This document shows positions 42,846 through 51,363 of a stretch of DNA of 64,000 nt, one piece after another (position 1 is the first letter of the stretch; every line of letters starts with the position of its first letter). The notes below the pieces were generated by a model that saw nothing but the letters and a program-made list of their open reading frames with translations, had not been told where the DNA came from and did not search any database. Origin of the DNA: SIG622 sp045652245 (lineage in GTDB: Bacteria; Bacillota; Clostridia; Oscillospirales; CAG-382). A program made the position numbers and the translations under genes. The stretch lies in NCBI GenBank assembly GCA_045652245.1, contig JAZRTY010000042.1:116610-180609 (forward strand). The letters run 5' to 3'.

Positions 42846-42882
42846 AAAAATCCCGACTCTGTTTTGCAGTATCGGGATTTTT
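42846..42882 (-). terminator. Terminator of queT
   Basis: AAAAATCCCGA (42846-42856) and TCGGGATTTTT (42872-42882) form the stem. It lies ten bases past the queT stop on the minus strand. Confidence 0.9.
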
Positions 42883-42891
42883 CGCATCTTT

Positions 42892-43374
42892 TCAGATTTT
42901 AAATATGTCTTTTCTCTTTTCAAGCGCTCTGTACAGCAGCATACCGAAAATACCACAGGAAATAAATTCTCCTATGAAAACAGTAATAAAGAAATACCAC
43001 AATCCCTCGGTAAAACCGTACACAAACTGAAGTATAAACGGAATAATCAGAGTATTTGCGAAAATCGGAGGAACGGGTGCCAGATATTTGCTTTTTCCTC
43101 GTAATAGGTATGTACCGACAGCTCCGAGAAGTGTTGCCACGCTTCCGAAGATGATATCTAAAACCATACTACCTGCAAGCAGGTTTGAAATTATACATCC
43201 TATAAAGAGTCCGGGGATTGCTGCCGGAGTAAACAGGGGAAGTATTGTAAGTGCTTCGGAAAACCTTACCTGAATAACTCCACTTGAAAGTCCGAGTGCT
43301 GTACAAATCGCCGTTAACACCACATAGAGTGCTGCAATAATGGCTGCCTGGGTTAAGAATTTTGTGCTTTTCAT
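42892..43374 (-). CDS. queT: QueT-family ECF transporter S component
   Basis: A 160-aa membrane protein with five or six helices. It matches QueT, the substrate-binding component of energy-coupling-factor transporters for queuosine precursors (preQ0/preQ1): the start T-Q-A-A-I-I-A-A-L-Y-V-V-L-T, then V-I-Q-V-R-F-S-E-A-L-T-I-L-P and G-L-F-I-G-C-I-I-S-N-L. Salvage of the precursor is inferred because no queuosine synthesis genes are adjacent. It relies on an EcfAAT module elsewhere. AAAGGAG precedes the ATG. A structured leader lies upstream. Confidence 0.93.
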   Translation of the reverse strand: MKSTKFLTQAAIIAALYVVLTAICTALGLSSGVIQVRFSEALTILPLFTPAAIPGLFIGCIISNLLAGSMVLDIIFGSVATLLGAVGTYLLRGKSKYLAPVPPIFANTLIIPFILQFVYGFTEGLWYFFITVFIGEFISCGIFGMLLYRALEKRKDIFKI

Positions 43375-43460
43375 TTTTTCTCTCCTTTAGTTTTATTCTG
43401 ATTTCGACTGTCGTCAAATTCGGTGAGGAAGGTCTCGAACTCACCGCTGAATTTTCAGCA
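43375..43460 (-). ncRNA. Structured queT leader, candidate preQ1 riboswitch
   Basis: The ~85-nt leader (minus strand) folds as GCTGAAAATTCAGC, then CGGTGAG/CTCACCG with a 12-nt loop, then ATTTGAC/GTC-G-AAAT, followed by an A-rich AAAACTAAAGGAG that includes the ribosome binding site. queT genes are commonly preceded by preQ1 riboswitches, and such an A-rich segment next to the SD is typical of them. I cannot assign a preQ1 class by eye. Confidence 0.5.
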
Positions 43461-43465
43461 TTACT

Positions 43466-43494
43466 ATTTTACCACTTATTTGTGAATATTTCAA
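43466..43494 (-). promoter_or_regulatory. Promoter of queT
   Basis: Minus strand TTGAAA (43494-43489), 17-base spacer, TAAAAT (43471-43466). Confidence 0.75.
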
Positions 43495-43531
43495 GTCGAT
43501 ACTTGAAATGTCACATATTATATGGTATAAT

Positions 43532-43646
43532 GATTTCAAGCAAAGCTTGAAATCAATGAATTGCCTTCGGCATGAATTGAAATCTGCGGATTTCATGAAT
43601 TGAGCCTTTCGGCTCATGAATTGCACCTGTCGGTGCATTATGTGAT
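43532..43646. repeat. Array of five hairpins spaced by ATGAATT
   Basis: Hairpins in order: GATTTCAAGC/GCTTGAAATC, GCC/GGC, GAAATC/GATTTC, GAGCC/GGCTC and GCACC/GGTGC, with ATGAATT between successive ones. Stem sequences differ while pairing and spacer are kept. No coding sequence. It lies just before the GNAT gene. Confidence 0.85.
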
Positions 43647-43686
43647 TCAATTGTATTATCAGATACCACAATATTGGAGTTAATAT

Positions 43687-44295
43687 ATGTTTTTTAAGCG
43701 ACACACAGACGAAAATCTCTCTCTTTCTGAAAAAATTAGTCAAACCTTTAAAGAAGTTCCGACACTTGAGAGTGAGCGTCTGATTTATAAAAAAATCCTT
43801 CCCGAAAATTCTCAGGATATGTACGAGTATTCCTGCCTTGAAGAAGTTACCCGATATCTGCTCTGGACACCACATCTGAGTCTTTCCCAGACCTCAAGAT
43901 ATATAAATCTGCTTCAGAAGAAGTATGCAAGAGGTGATTTCTGGGACTTCGGTCTTACCGATAAAGCAGGTGGAAAGTTCATCGGTACCTGTGGTATAAC
44001 CTCGTTTGACGAAAAGGAAAACTTAATTGAAATAGGCTATGTTCTCTCCCCCGACTTCTGGGGCAAGGGGCTTGCGACAGAGGCAGCAAGGACAGTTGCA
44101 AAGTTCTGCTTTGATTCTTTTCCCGTCGACAGAATCTGTGCTAAATGTATTGAGGGAAATGATGCTTCGGTAAATGTTATGAAAAAGCTCGGTATGACAC
44201 TTGAGGGAATTTACAAAAATTCTATGCTGATTAAGGGCGAATATAAGACCATACACGTTTATCACGTAACACGTGATGCCTTTATCGGCAAGTAA
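43687..44295 (+). CDS. GNAT N-acetyltransferase (RimJ/RimL type)
   Basis: A 202-aa acetyltransferase. The GNAT core includes I-G-T-C-G-I-T-S-F, I-E-I-G-Y-V-L-S-P-D-F-W-G-K-G-L-A-T-E-A (acetyl-CoA loop, about 117-136) and N-V-M-K-K-L-G-M-T-L-E-G (about 178-189). This is the RimJ/L subgroup, which acetylates protein N-termini or small amines; substrate unknown. The ATG lies ten bases after the weak ribosome binding site TTGGAG, 40 bp beyond the hairpin array. Confidence 0.9.
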   Translation: MFFKRHTDENLSLSEKISQTFKEVPTLESERLIYKKILPENSQDMYEYSCLEEVTRYLLWTPHLSLSQTSRYINLLQKKYARGDFWDFGLTDKAGGKFIGTCGITSFDEKENLIEIGYVLSPDFWGKGLATEAARTVAKFCFDSFPVDRICAKCIEGNDASVNVMKKLGMTLEGIYKNSMLIKGEYKTIHVYHVTRDAFIGK

Positions 44296-44342
44296 AACAG
44301 TAACTATCGGCAAAACGCCGAAAATATAAGGAGGAACACATT

Positions 44343-44792
44343 ATGAACAACCAGCAAATCCCAACACAGGAACAAAATCAGAACTTCAATCCAAATCCCC
44401 AACAGCAACAGCAGCAATTCAATGGCAACCCTTACGTTTACGTTGACGTAAACGACCACACACGCGAATTCTCCCCGAAGGACATTTCCGACAACAAGGT
44501 ATGGGCACTTCTTCCGTATCTTACAGGAATTCTCGGAATTCTTGTTGCAAAAATCTGTGCACCGAATTCCGGCTTTGTTGATTTCCACGCAAGACAGGTT
44601 ATGAAATTCTTTGTCTTTAACTGGGTAATAGTATTTGTTTCACTTCTCCTTGCCTTTACGGTTATTATCCCGATTCTCGGCGGTATTTTACTTTGTGTGC
44701 TTAATGTTATTCAGATTATATCCCTTGTTAAGGCTTGCTGCGGCAAGGCTTGGGATCCGGTAATTATCAGAAGCGTTGGATTCTTAAAATAA
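44343..44792 (+). CDS. DUF4870-like membrane protein with Gln-rich N-terminus
   Basis: A 149-aa protein. Residues 1-40 are low-complexity Gln/Asn/Pro. Residues about 50-145 have three hydrophobic stretches with the family-like pattern A-L-L-P-Y-L-T-G-I-L-G-I, G-F-V-D-F-H-A-R-Q-V and I-P-I-L-G-G-I-L, as in DUF4870 proteins of unknown function. GGAGG precedes the ATG and a terminator follows. Confidence 0.75.
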   Translation: MNNQQIPTQEQNQNFNPNPQQQQQQFNGNPYVYVDVNDHTREFSPKDISDNKVWALLPYLTGILGILVAKICAPNSGFVDFHARQVMKFFVFNWVIVFVSLLLAFTVIIPILGGILLCVLNVIQIISLVKACCGKAWDPVIIRSVGFLK

Positions 44793-44806
44793 ACAATCGC
44801 CTTTCT

Positions 44807-44841
44807 GCCTGTCACTTATTGTGGCAGGCTTTTATTTTTTT
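44807..44841 (+). terminator. Terminator
   Basis: GCCTGTCAC pairs with GTGGCAGGC (one wobble), then TTTTATTTTTTT. Confidence 0.92.
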
Positions 44842-44913
44842 GTAAAAACGTGTCGCATGAATTTACTTTTGTCAAAAAAAACACAAGAACTTTTCACACG
44901 CACGACACATAAA

Positions 44914-44927
44914 TACATTATAATGTA
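44914..44927. promoter_or_regulatory. 14-bp palindrome overlapping a -10 box
   Basis: TACATTATAATGTA is a perfect palindrome containing TATAAT, 50 bp before the MacA-like gene. A partial half-site TATAATGTA recurs at 44941-44949. It looks like an operator for a dimeric repressor controlling the efflux operon. Confidence 0.6.
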
Positions 44928-44976
44928 CCGGTAAATAAAATATAATGTAATAAAATTGCACAGAAAGGATAGTTTC

Positions 44977-46911
44977 ATGAAGAAAAACACAAAGAAAGAG
45001 ATGCTCGACGCAGGTCTTACAGATGAGGAAATAAGAATACGAGCTGAACAGCGTCACAGAGCTGCAAGAAAAAAACGTAAAAAAATGTTCAAGTCTCTTG
45101 TTATTGTCGTTATAATACTTGTAATTGCAGGACTCGTTTTTTCAAGATACCTGAAACTCAAGGAAGCTGAAAAACAGGCAGAGAGCCTTAATACATACAC
45201 AGTTTCAAGAAGAGATATCGAGGAGGTTCTTTCAGCAACAGGTACTCTTATGCCTGCCGATGAATATACCGTTTCGGCAAGTGTGCGTGGAGATATTCTC
45301 GCAGCACCCTTCCAGGAAGGCGATGATGTGCGTGAGGGGGATGTGCTTTATGTTGTCGATTCTTCAGATATGGACAGCTCGCTTCACTCAAGAGAACTCA
45401 GCCTTAAAAACGCAAGAAAAAAATACGAGGAATTACTCAAGGACAGAAGCAAGCTCGTTACCTATTCGGAATATGAGGGTATAATCACCAAGCTTTATGT
45501 TGAAGAGGGTGACACGGTAAGAAAAGACCAGGTAATTGCCGATATTGTAGACAGGGCTACCATGCTTATTGACCTGCCTTTCTTTGCTCTTGATGCAGAA
45601 AGTATGTCTATCGGTGACATAATCACTCTGAGTATCGACGGAACAAGTGAGGAGCTTTCCGGAGAGATTTCCAAAATATCTTCTCTTACCGATGTCAGCG
45701 CTTTCGGTGCTACAACGAAAGCCGTTACAGTCAAGGTAAAAAACCCGGGTGGTATTACAAAGAATACACTTGCCACAGGAAGCTATACTGCCGACATTAC
45801 AAGCACAGACAGCGCAAGCTTCTATTACAATGTTGAGGAACAAATCCTTGCAGAATATGACGGAGAAATAGAAAAGCTTAATATATCCGAAGGACAGTGG
45901 GTTTATACAGGAACTGCTGTTTTGTCACTTAACGATGATGACCTTGAGGATTTAATTGAGGATGCTGCCGATTCTCTTGAAACTGCTCAGAAAAGCTATG
46001 ACGATACTCTTGAGAATATCGCTGACTATACAATTACAGCTCCTATTTCGGGAACAGTTGTTGAAAAGGCCTTTAACGCAGGAGAAAGTATAGACGTAAC
46101 AAGCGGTAGTAAAATTGCCGCAATAATTTATGACCTGTCCGCTCTCACCTTTGATATGAGTATTGACGAGCTGGATATTTTCAGCATACAAAAGGGACAG
46201 ACCGTAACTATAACTACCGAAGCCTATCAGGGTAGAAAATTCTACGGTGAAATTACAAAAATTTCAAAGGTCGGCTCAACTGTCAGCGGTACAACAGTAT
46301 ACCCTGTAACAGTTACCATTACCGACAAGGAAGCTCTTGATTCACTTCTTCCGGGAATGAACATTGATGCTGAAATTATCATAAACAAATCAGAAAATGT
46401 AATTGCCGTTCCGACAGGTGCTGTTGCAAGAGGTAACACCGTAAAGCTTGTGAAAAATCAAAGCACGGCAGGTGAACAGACAGAAGCTCCCACAGGTATT
46501 CCCGAAAGACCGGCTATGGGTAACATTCCAAACGCAGATTCCGGAAAAGACACATCTGCCAACAACGGTGAAAAGCCAGACACAATGCCCGGAGCCCCCG
46601 GCGAAGTGCCTGAAATGCCGGGCGGAGAACAAAGGCCTGTAATGAACAACCCTTACGGCATAGTTCCCGGTGATACAGAATACGAAATTATAAAGGTTGA
46701 AACAGGCATAAGCGACGAAGATTTTATTGAAATCACACAGGGTCTTTCCGCGGGGGATGTTGTAATTGTAGAAAACAACCAGGTGTCAAGTGGAGGGCTT
46801 TACGGTATGATGGGTATGATGGGCCAGATGCACGGTGGTGCTATGGGTGGTATGCCAAACAGAGGTATGTCAGGGGGTACTATGCCCGGTGGCAATCGTA
46901 GTGGCAGATAA
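44977..46911 (+). CDS. MacA/HlyD-like efflux adaptor protein
   Basis: A 644-aa membrane-fusion protein. One N-terminal membrane helix (about 37-58), then barrel-sandwich and beta-barrel domains (V-S-A-S-V-R-G-D-I, V-E-E-G-D-T-V-R, V-T-V-K-V-K). There are two lipoyl-like halves, typical of Gram-positive MacA relatives. A Pro/Gly-rich linker (about 500-560) and a Met/Gly-rich tail (about 605-644, many G-G-M repeats) are unusual. ATG 44977 is chosen (AAAGGA upstream) over a TTG at 44956. It is the first gene of an operon with the ATPase and permease below. Confidence 0.9.
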   Translation: MKKNTKKEMLDAGLTDEEIRIRAEQRHRAARKKRKKMFKSLVIVVIILVIAGLVFSRYLKLKEAEKQAESLNTYTVSRRDIEEVLSATGTLMPADEYTVSASVRGDILAAPFQEGDDVREGDVLYVVDSSDMDSSLHSRELSLKNARKKYEELLKDRSKLVTYSEYEGIITKLYVEEGDTVRKDQVIADIVDRATMLIDLPFFALDAESMSIGDIITLSIDGTSEELSGEISKISSLTDVSAFGATTKAVTVKVKNPGGITKNTLATGSYTADITSTDSASFYYNVEEQILAEYDGEIEKLNISEGQWVYTGTAVLSLNDDDLEDLIEDAADSLETAQKSYDDTLENIADYTITAPISGTVVEKAFNAGESIDVTSGSKIAAIIYDLSALTFDMSIDELDIFSIQKGQTVTITTEAYQGRKFYGEITKISKVGSTVSGTTVYPVTVTITDKEALDSLLPGMNIDAEIIINKSENVIAVPTGAVARGNTVKLVKNQSTAGEQTEAPTGIPERPAMGNIPNADSGKDTSANNGEKPDTMPGAPGEVPEMPGGEQRPVMNNPYGIVPGDTEYEIIKVETGISDEDFIEITQGLSAGDVVIVENNQVSSGGLYGMMGMMGQMHGGAMGGMPNRGMSGGTMPGGNRSGR

Positions 46912-46928
46912 TATTACGAGGTAGCAAA

Positions 46929-47798
46929 ATGATAACACTGAAAGATGTATATAAGATATACTATATGGGAGATAATGAAGTTCGTGCTGCCGATGGTATA
47001 AATATACATATTGAAAAGGGCGAATTTGTTGCCATTGTAGGTCAGTCGGGTTCAGGAAAATCCACTATTATGAACATTATCGGCTGCCTTGACACTCCAA
47101 CCGAGGGCAGCTATCTTCTCGGTGGCATAGATGTCAGTACGATGGATGAAAATGAGCTTGCAGAAATAAGAAATAAAATGCTCGGCTTTATCTTTCAGCA
47201 GTACAACCTTATCCCAAAGCTGACAGTTCAGGAAAATGTAGAGCTTCCCTTGCTTTATGCAGGGCTTGACGCCGAAGAACGTCACGAGAGAGCAAAATTT
47301 CAGATAAAACGAGTAGGCCTTGAAGGAAAAGAAAAAAATTATCCTACCCAGCTATCAGGTGGACAACAGCAACGAGTTTCAATTGCACGAGCTTTAGCAG
47401 GTGAGCCGTCGGTAATTCTTGCCGACGAGCCGACAGGCGCACTTGACTCCCGTACCGGGCGTGAGGTTATGGACTTTTTAAAGAAGCTTCACGAGGAAGG
47501 AAACACAATTGTACTGATTACTCACGATAATTCAATTGCTGTAACTGCCGAAAGAATTATAAGGCTTCACGACGGAAAAATTGTATATGATGGCCCGTCG
47601 GATGCACCTGAGGCAGTTGTAAATTCAAGTGTTTCCTTTGCAGATGACCCATTGCTTATAAAAAAGCGTGAGGAAGCAAAAAGGCGTGACGAGGAATACA
47701 AAAAGGCAATGGAAATGGGAATTTCTCCTGACGATTTTGATGAGTATTACAAAAAGCTTATAATTGATAAAGAAAAGTCGGGAGGTGCAGATATATGA
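46929..47798 (+). CDS. MacB-type ABC transporter ATP-binding protein
   Basis: A 289-aa ATPase. Walker A G-Q-S-G-S-G-K-S-T (about 38-46), Q-loop F-Q-Q-Y-N-L-I-P-K, signature L-S-G-G-Q-Q-Q-R and Walker B V-I-L-A-D-E-P-T-G-A-L-D follow the LolD/MacB pattern. Residues about 225-289 are an extra charged tail. It overlaps the permease by four bases (ATGA), showing translational coupling. Substrate unknown: antimicrobial peptide or another amphipathic compound. Confidence 0.95.
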   Translation: MITLKDVYKIYYMGDNEVRAADGINIHIEKGEFVAIVGQSGSGKSTIMNIIGCLDTPTEGSYLLGGIDVSTMDENELAEIRNKMLGFIFQQYNLIPKLTVQENVELPLLYAGLDAEERHERAKFQIKRVGLEGKEKNYPTQLSGGQQQRVSIARALAGEPSVILADEPTGALDSRTGREVMDFLKKLHEEGNTIVLITHDNSIAVTAERIIRLHDGKIVYDGPSDAPEAVVNSSVSFADDPLLIKKREEAKRRDEEYKKAMEMGISPDDFDEYYKKLIIDKEKSGGADI

Positions 47799-48979
47799 AC
47801 GCATTTCAATGCTTTATTCTTGCGATAAAGAGCCTTGCGACAAGTAAAATAAGAGCCCTGCTTACAATGCTGGGAATAATTATCGGTGTAGGCTCGGTTA
47901 TTGTAATTATGAGTCTTGGCAACGGTATGACAAGCGAGGTTTCGGATGTTTTTGATACTCTCGGAACTAATACAATTACAGTTACTGCCTTCGGACGTGG
48001 CTCAACAAGAAGCATCTCGGTAGACGAAATGTATGAAGTAGCGCAGGAAAATCCCGACAGTATTAAGGCTCTTTCCCCTGTCGTAACTGTTAGTGGCAGT
48101 GCAAAAATAGGCAGCGAAAGCTATACTCCACAAATGACAGGCGTCGGTGAGGACTATCTCACAATAAAGGCGTGGAATATGGCGCAGGGCAGATTTTTAA
48201 ATTATATTGACAACAAGGAAAACAAGCGTGTCTGTGTTGTAGGTGCATACTACGATACGGCGGAAGCCTTTGACGGGCAGGCACTTGGCTCTACAATAAA
48301 AATAAACGGCTACAGCTTTACTGTAGTGGGAGTGCTTGAGAATACCTCAGAAAACTTCGAGGACGACTCAAGCTCAGACAATATGATTCTCCTGCCCTAC
48401 TCCACAAGTGCAAAGCTTCTTTCGAGAACCTCCACAATTACTTCATATACCGTACTTGCACAGTCGGAGGATGTGATTGAGGCTGCAAAATATGCTCTCG
48501 AATCAAGGCTTTACAAAGCTTTCGGAGATACGAATGCATATAACGTAACAAGTATGGCAGAAATTCTTGATGAAGTCACGGGAATTATGGATACTCTCGT
48601 TATCGGACTTGCATTTATTGCCGGCATCTCACTTCTTGTAGGTGGTATAGGTATTATGAATATAATGCTGGTATCGGTTGCAGAGCGTACACGGGAAATC
48701 GGTATACGCAAGGCGCTTGGCGCAAAACCCCGACATATAAAGATGCAGTTTGTAATAGAAGCAGGTACTACAAGTACAATCGGTGGTATTATCGGAATTG
48801 TAGTAGGCTTTGTCATAGCACGACTTGTCGGAAATATTATGGGGCTTTCCTGTACACCGACACTTGCATCTATTGCAATTTCCTTCGGTGTATCGGTAAT
48901 AATAGGAGTTTTATTCGGCTTTTTACCTGCAAACAAAGCTGCAACCCTGAACCCCATTGACGCACTTCGTAACGAGTAA
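47795..48979 (+). CDS. MacB-type ABC transporter permease
   Basis: A 394-aa permease with the MacB layout: one N-terminal helix (L-T-M-L-G-I-I-I-G-V-G-S-V), a large extracytoplasmic MacB periplasmic-core-like domain (about 40-260), and three C-terminal helices of the FtsX fold with E-R-T-R-E-I-G-I-R-K-A-L-G-A (about 292-305). It partners the upstream ATPase and adaptor. A mechanotransmission mechanism is inferred from the family. Confidence 0.94.
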   Translation: MNAFQCFILAIKSLATSKIRALLTMLGIIIGVGSVIVIMSLGNGMTSEVSDVFDTLGTNTITVTAFGRGSTRSISVDEMYEVAQENPDSIKALSPVVTVSGSAKIGSESYTPQMTGVGEDYLTIKAWNMAQGRFLNYIDNKENKRVCVVGAYYDTAEAFDGQALGSTIKINGYSFTVVGVLENTSENFEDDSSSDNMILLPYSTSAKLLSRTSTITSYTVLAQSEDVIEAAKYALESRLYKAFGDTNAYNVTSMAEILDEVTGIMDTLVIGLAFIAGISLLVGGIGIMNIMLVSVAERTREIGIRKALGAKPRHIKMQFVIEAGTTSTIGGIIGIVVGFVIARLVGNIMGLSCTPTLASIAISFGVSVIIGVLFGFLPANKAATLNPIDALRNE

Positions 48980-49005
48980 ATAATAAGAAAGGTAAAATAT
49001 AAAAT

Positions 49006-50886
49006 ATGAAAAGAATAGTAAGCATACTGCTCTGTGTTCTTCTTGTATTGTCGATTCTTGCCGCTGCCTTTGCAAATGTCTTTGCAGCAGAGCCCTCGAC
49101 AATGCCTAAAGAGGAGGATATTATAAATATCGTCGGAGCTCTCGAAATTATGAATGGTGACGAGAACGGAAATCTTAATCTTGACAAGAATGTCACCCGT
49201 GCAGAATTTATAAAGATAGCTCTGTGTACCTCGTCACTTAAGGACAGTATCAATGTCGGAAGCACCTCTTCGCTTTTCTCTGACCTTCGTGCTTCTCATT
49301 GGGCAATAGGCTATGTGAGCGTCGGGGTTAAAAACGGCTACATAAAGGGGTATCTTGACGGGACCTTCAGACCTGACAATCATGTAACTCTTGAAGAAGC
49401 GGTAACTGTTATGCTCCGTATTATGGGCTATTCCGAGCTTGACTCGGGAAAATATCCCGAAACACAGCTTGCAAAGTATGAGGAACTAAAGCTTGACAGC
49501 AATATTTCTGCAAAAAGAGGCGACACGCTTACAAGACGTGAATGTATGTATCTTTCGTACAACGCCCTATGTGCTACCGATAAAACAGGCAAGGTTTACT
49601 GTGAAACTCTTGGCTACCAGAAAGACGAAAATGGAAGAATTGACTATCTGGCTCTTATAAATAACAAGCTTGAGGGTGCGTTTATCGCAAAGTCGGATTC
49701 CGACCTTGAAATGGTGCCAAACGGTGGCAACGATTATAAAATTTATCACGAATCAAAGCTTGTTGATAAAGATTATGTAAAACAAAATGACGTTTACTAT
49801 TATTCAAAGCAGCTCAAAACAGTATGGCTTTACCGTGACAGCATCACGGGCAGAATTGACGACATATTGCCAAACAGAACTCTTCCCACATCTGTTACCA
49901 TAAACGGAAAAAGCTACAGCTTCAGTAATACAGACGTCGCTTTTGCCCTTTCAACTCTCGGCAACATAAATATCAGAGATATCGTAACTCTCCTTATCGG
50001 AAGAAACGGTGAAGTTGTCGGAATACTTGACAACAATCAGTTCAGCACCGAAATATATGGTTTTGTTACTGCTTTCTCGGAAGCTGAATTTTCCCTTGAA
50101 AACGGTACAAGCTATATCGCCGATACAGTTGAAATTGTCGGTATTGATTCAGAAAGCTACACCTATGAAAACGAGGGAAAAGGACTTACAAAGGGTGACT
50201 TTGTTAAGGTTACATATAATGGAGATATTCCTGTTATTACTCCTGTTTCAAAAGGAACAACAGGTGCTTATGACTATCTGAACACACTTGTGGCAAGTGG
50301 TGAATTTTCAGCTGACGCTTATATACTCGACACAATTATTACCTTTGACAAGAATTCTCTGGACGACAAGTCTGTTCAGTATCTTGAACTTTCTCCGTCA
50401 AGACTTGAGGGTGCTGTTCTCAAAAGTAATAATGTTTATTACTATGAGATAGAAAACAACAAAATCACAATGCTTATTCTCAATGATTTTACAGGTGATA
50501 TGTATAACTACGGAATGGCTATCTCAGAAAGAAACGGACGATATACATTTATAACCGAAAAAACAGAGGAAAATGTAAACTTCAATACTGCTTATATGTC
50601 TCTTTCAATAACCCCTGTACGTGTTGTCGAACGTGACGGACAAAAAACCATTTATCAGCTCTCAGAGCTGAAGGTTGACAAGGGTGGTCTTTCAAGAAGC
50701 GGTGTCGTTTGCCAGAACAAACGCTATCTGCTCTCTTATGATGTTCGTTACTACCTTAAAAAAGGAACTCGTGAATATGTCGCTTCAAACTTCGCTGAAA
50801 TCACCGAGGGTAACTATAATTTAAAAGCGTATTACGACAATACCGAGGAAAACGGTGGAAGAATAAGAGTTATTGTTGCTGAATAA
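49006..50886 (+). CDS. SLH-domain cell-surface protein
   Basis: A 626-aa secreted protein. The signal peptide ends near A-N-V-F-A-A (about 22-27). Residues about 30-190 hold three S-layer homology repeats (N-V-T-R-A-E-F-I-K-I-A, F-S-D-L-R-A-S-H-W-A-I-G-Y-V, G-Y-L-D-G-T-F-R-P-D-N-H-V-T-L-E-E-A), which bind wall polymers. The remaining ~430 residues are beta-rich and unrecognised. It follows the permease by 26 bp, so it may be co-transcribed with the efflux system. A strong terminator follows. Confidence 0.88.
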   Translation: MKRIVSILLCVLLVLSILAAAFANVFAAEPSTMPKEEDIINIVGALEIMNGDENGNLNLDKNVTRAEFIKIALCTSSLKDSINVGSTSSLFSDLRASHWAIGYVSVGVKNGYIKGYLDGTFRPDNHVTLEEAVTVMLRIMGYSELDSGKYPETQLAKYEELKLDSNISAKRGDTLTRRECMYLSYNALCATDKTGKVYCETLGYQKDENGRIDYLALINNKLEGAFIAKSDSDLEMVPNGGNDYKIYHESKLVDKDYVKQNDVYYYSKQLKTVWLYRDSITGRIDDILPNRTLPTSVTINGKSYSFSNTDVAFALSTLGNINIRDIVTLLIGRNGEVVGILDNNQFSTEIYGFVTAFSEAEFSLENGTSYIADTVEIVGIDSESYTYENEGKGLTKGDFVKVTYNGDIPVITPVSKGTTGAYDYLNTLVASGEFSADAYILDTIITFDKNSLDDKSVQYLELSPSRLEGAVLKSNNVYYYEIENNKITMLILNDFTGDMYNYGMAISERNGRYTFITEKTEENVNFNTAYMSLSITPVRVVERDGQKTIYQLSELKVDKGGLSRSGVVCQNKRYLLSYDVRYYLKKGTREYVASNFAEITEGNYNLKAYYDNTEENGGRIRVIVAE

Positions 50887-50892
50887 TTTTTT

Positions 50893-50923
50893 GCAGCTGT
50901 CAGAAATGGCAGCTGCTTTTTTA
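50893..50923 (+). terminator. Terminator of the MacAB-SLH operon
   Basis: GCAGCTGTCA pairs with TGGCAGCTGC around GAAA, then TTTTTT. Confidence 0.95.
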
Positions 50924-50968
50924 TTAGCAAAACCTATTTTTTGAAGTCTCTCGTCATCAACGCTTTGT

Positions 50969-51100
50969 CCCCTCATCCGAGTTTTGCTTACGCAAAACCC
51001 ACCTTGTCTCGCTGCGGCTCGGTCCGACTCGGCTCTGACAGCCGCACAGGGCTGTCATTCACTACCTCGTCGCCACTTCGTTACCCCCAAGGGGAAGGCT
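50969..51100. repeat. CCCCTCATCCG...AAGGGGAAGG extragenic repeat
   Basis: It starts CCCCTCATCCG, continues with hairpin GTTTTGC/GCAAAAC, a GC-richer insert and ends CCCCCAAGGGGAAGGCT. The same frame with another hairpin (GTCAGC/GCTGAC) is at 54521-54568 in reverse. The region 50924-51148 shows no gene. Confidence 0.65.
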
Positions 51101-51148
51101 GCAACTCCTTTTTTATCAGATTTTTCCAAGCTTATTTACAAATTGTAC

Positions 51149-51177
51149 TTGACACATAATCGGCTCTGTGATATAAT
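51149..51177 (+). promoter_or_regulatory. Consensus promoter of the purine cluster
   Basis: TTGACA (51149-51154), 17-base spacer, TATAAT (51172-51177). Transcription would start near 51184, just before the riboswitch. Confidence 0.95.
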
Positions 51178-51192
51178 CTATAATGTAATAAA

Positions 51193-51330
51193 GGTGTTCG
51201 TAACTGACGGAAAACGTGGATTACCACAAGGGAACGAACACCACTTCGGCACTGCCGCCAAAAATGGCGTTAGCGCACTACTTGTCGACCGTCTGGGCAG
51301 TTCTGTTTTTATGGGCAGGACTGCCTTTTT
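51193..51330 (+). ncRNA. ZTP riboswitch (pfl motif) with terminator
   Basis: P1 GGTGTTCG (51193-51200) pairs with CGAACACC (51235-51242). It encloses the conserved TAACTGACGG, a small hairpin GTGG-ATTA-CCAC and AAGGGAA. Downstream is the second conserved half, CGACCGTCTGGGCA (51286-51299). This is the ZTP/ZMP-sensing pfl motif typical of purE, purH and fhs leaders. Its last bases start a terminator GGCAGTTCTG/CAGGACTGCC-TTTTT (51296-51330), so ligand binding should prevent termination and switch the operon on. Confidence 0.93.
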
Positions 51331-51363
51331 CAGGTTAAAATAAAAATCACAAGGAGAAGAAAA

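Noticed and set aside
43421..43446. tRNA-like T-loop (TTCGAGA) and CCTCACCG end in the queT leader
   Set aside because: The flanking bases do not form a T-stem, and no D-arm, anticodon arm or acceptor partner is present. It is part of a riboswitch-like hairpin.
43532..43646. CRISPR array
   Set aside because: The constant parts are only 7 bp and the variable parts are short palindromes, not unique spacers; no cas genes are nearby.
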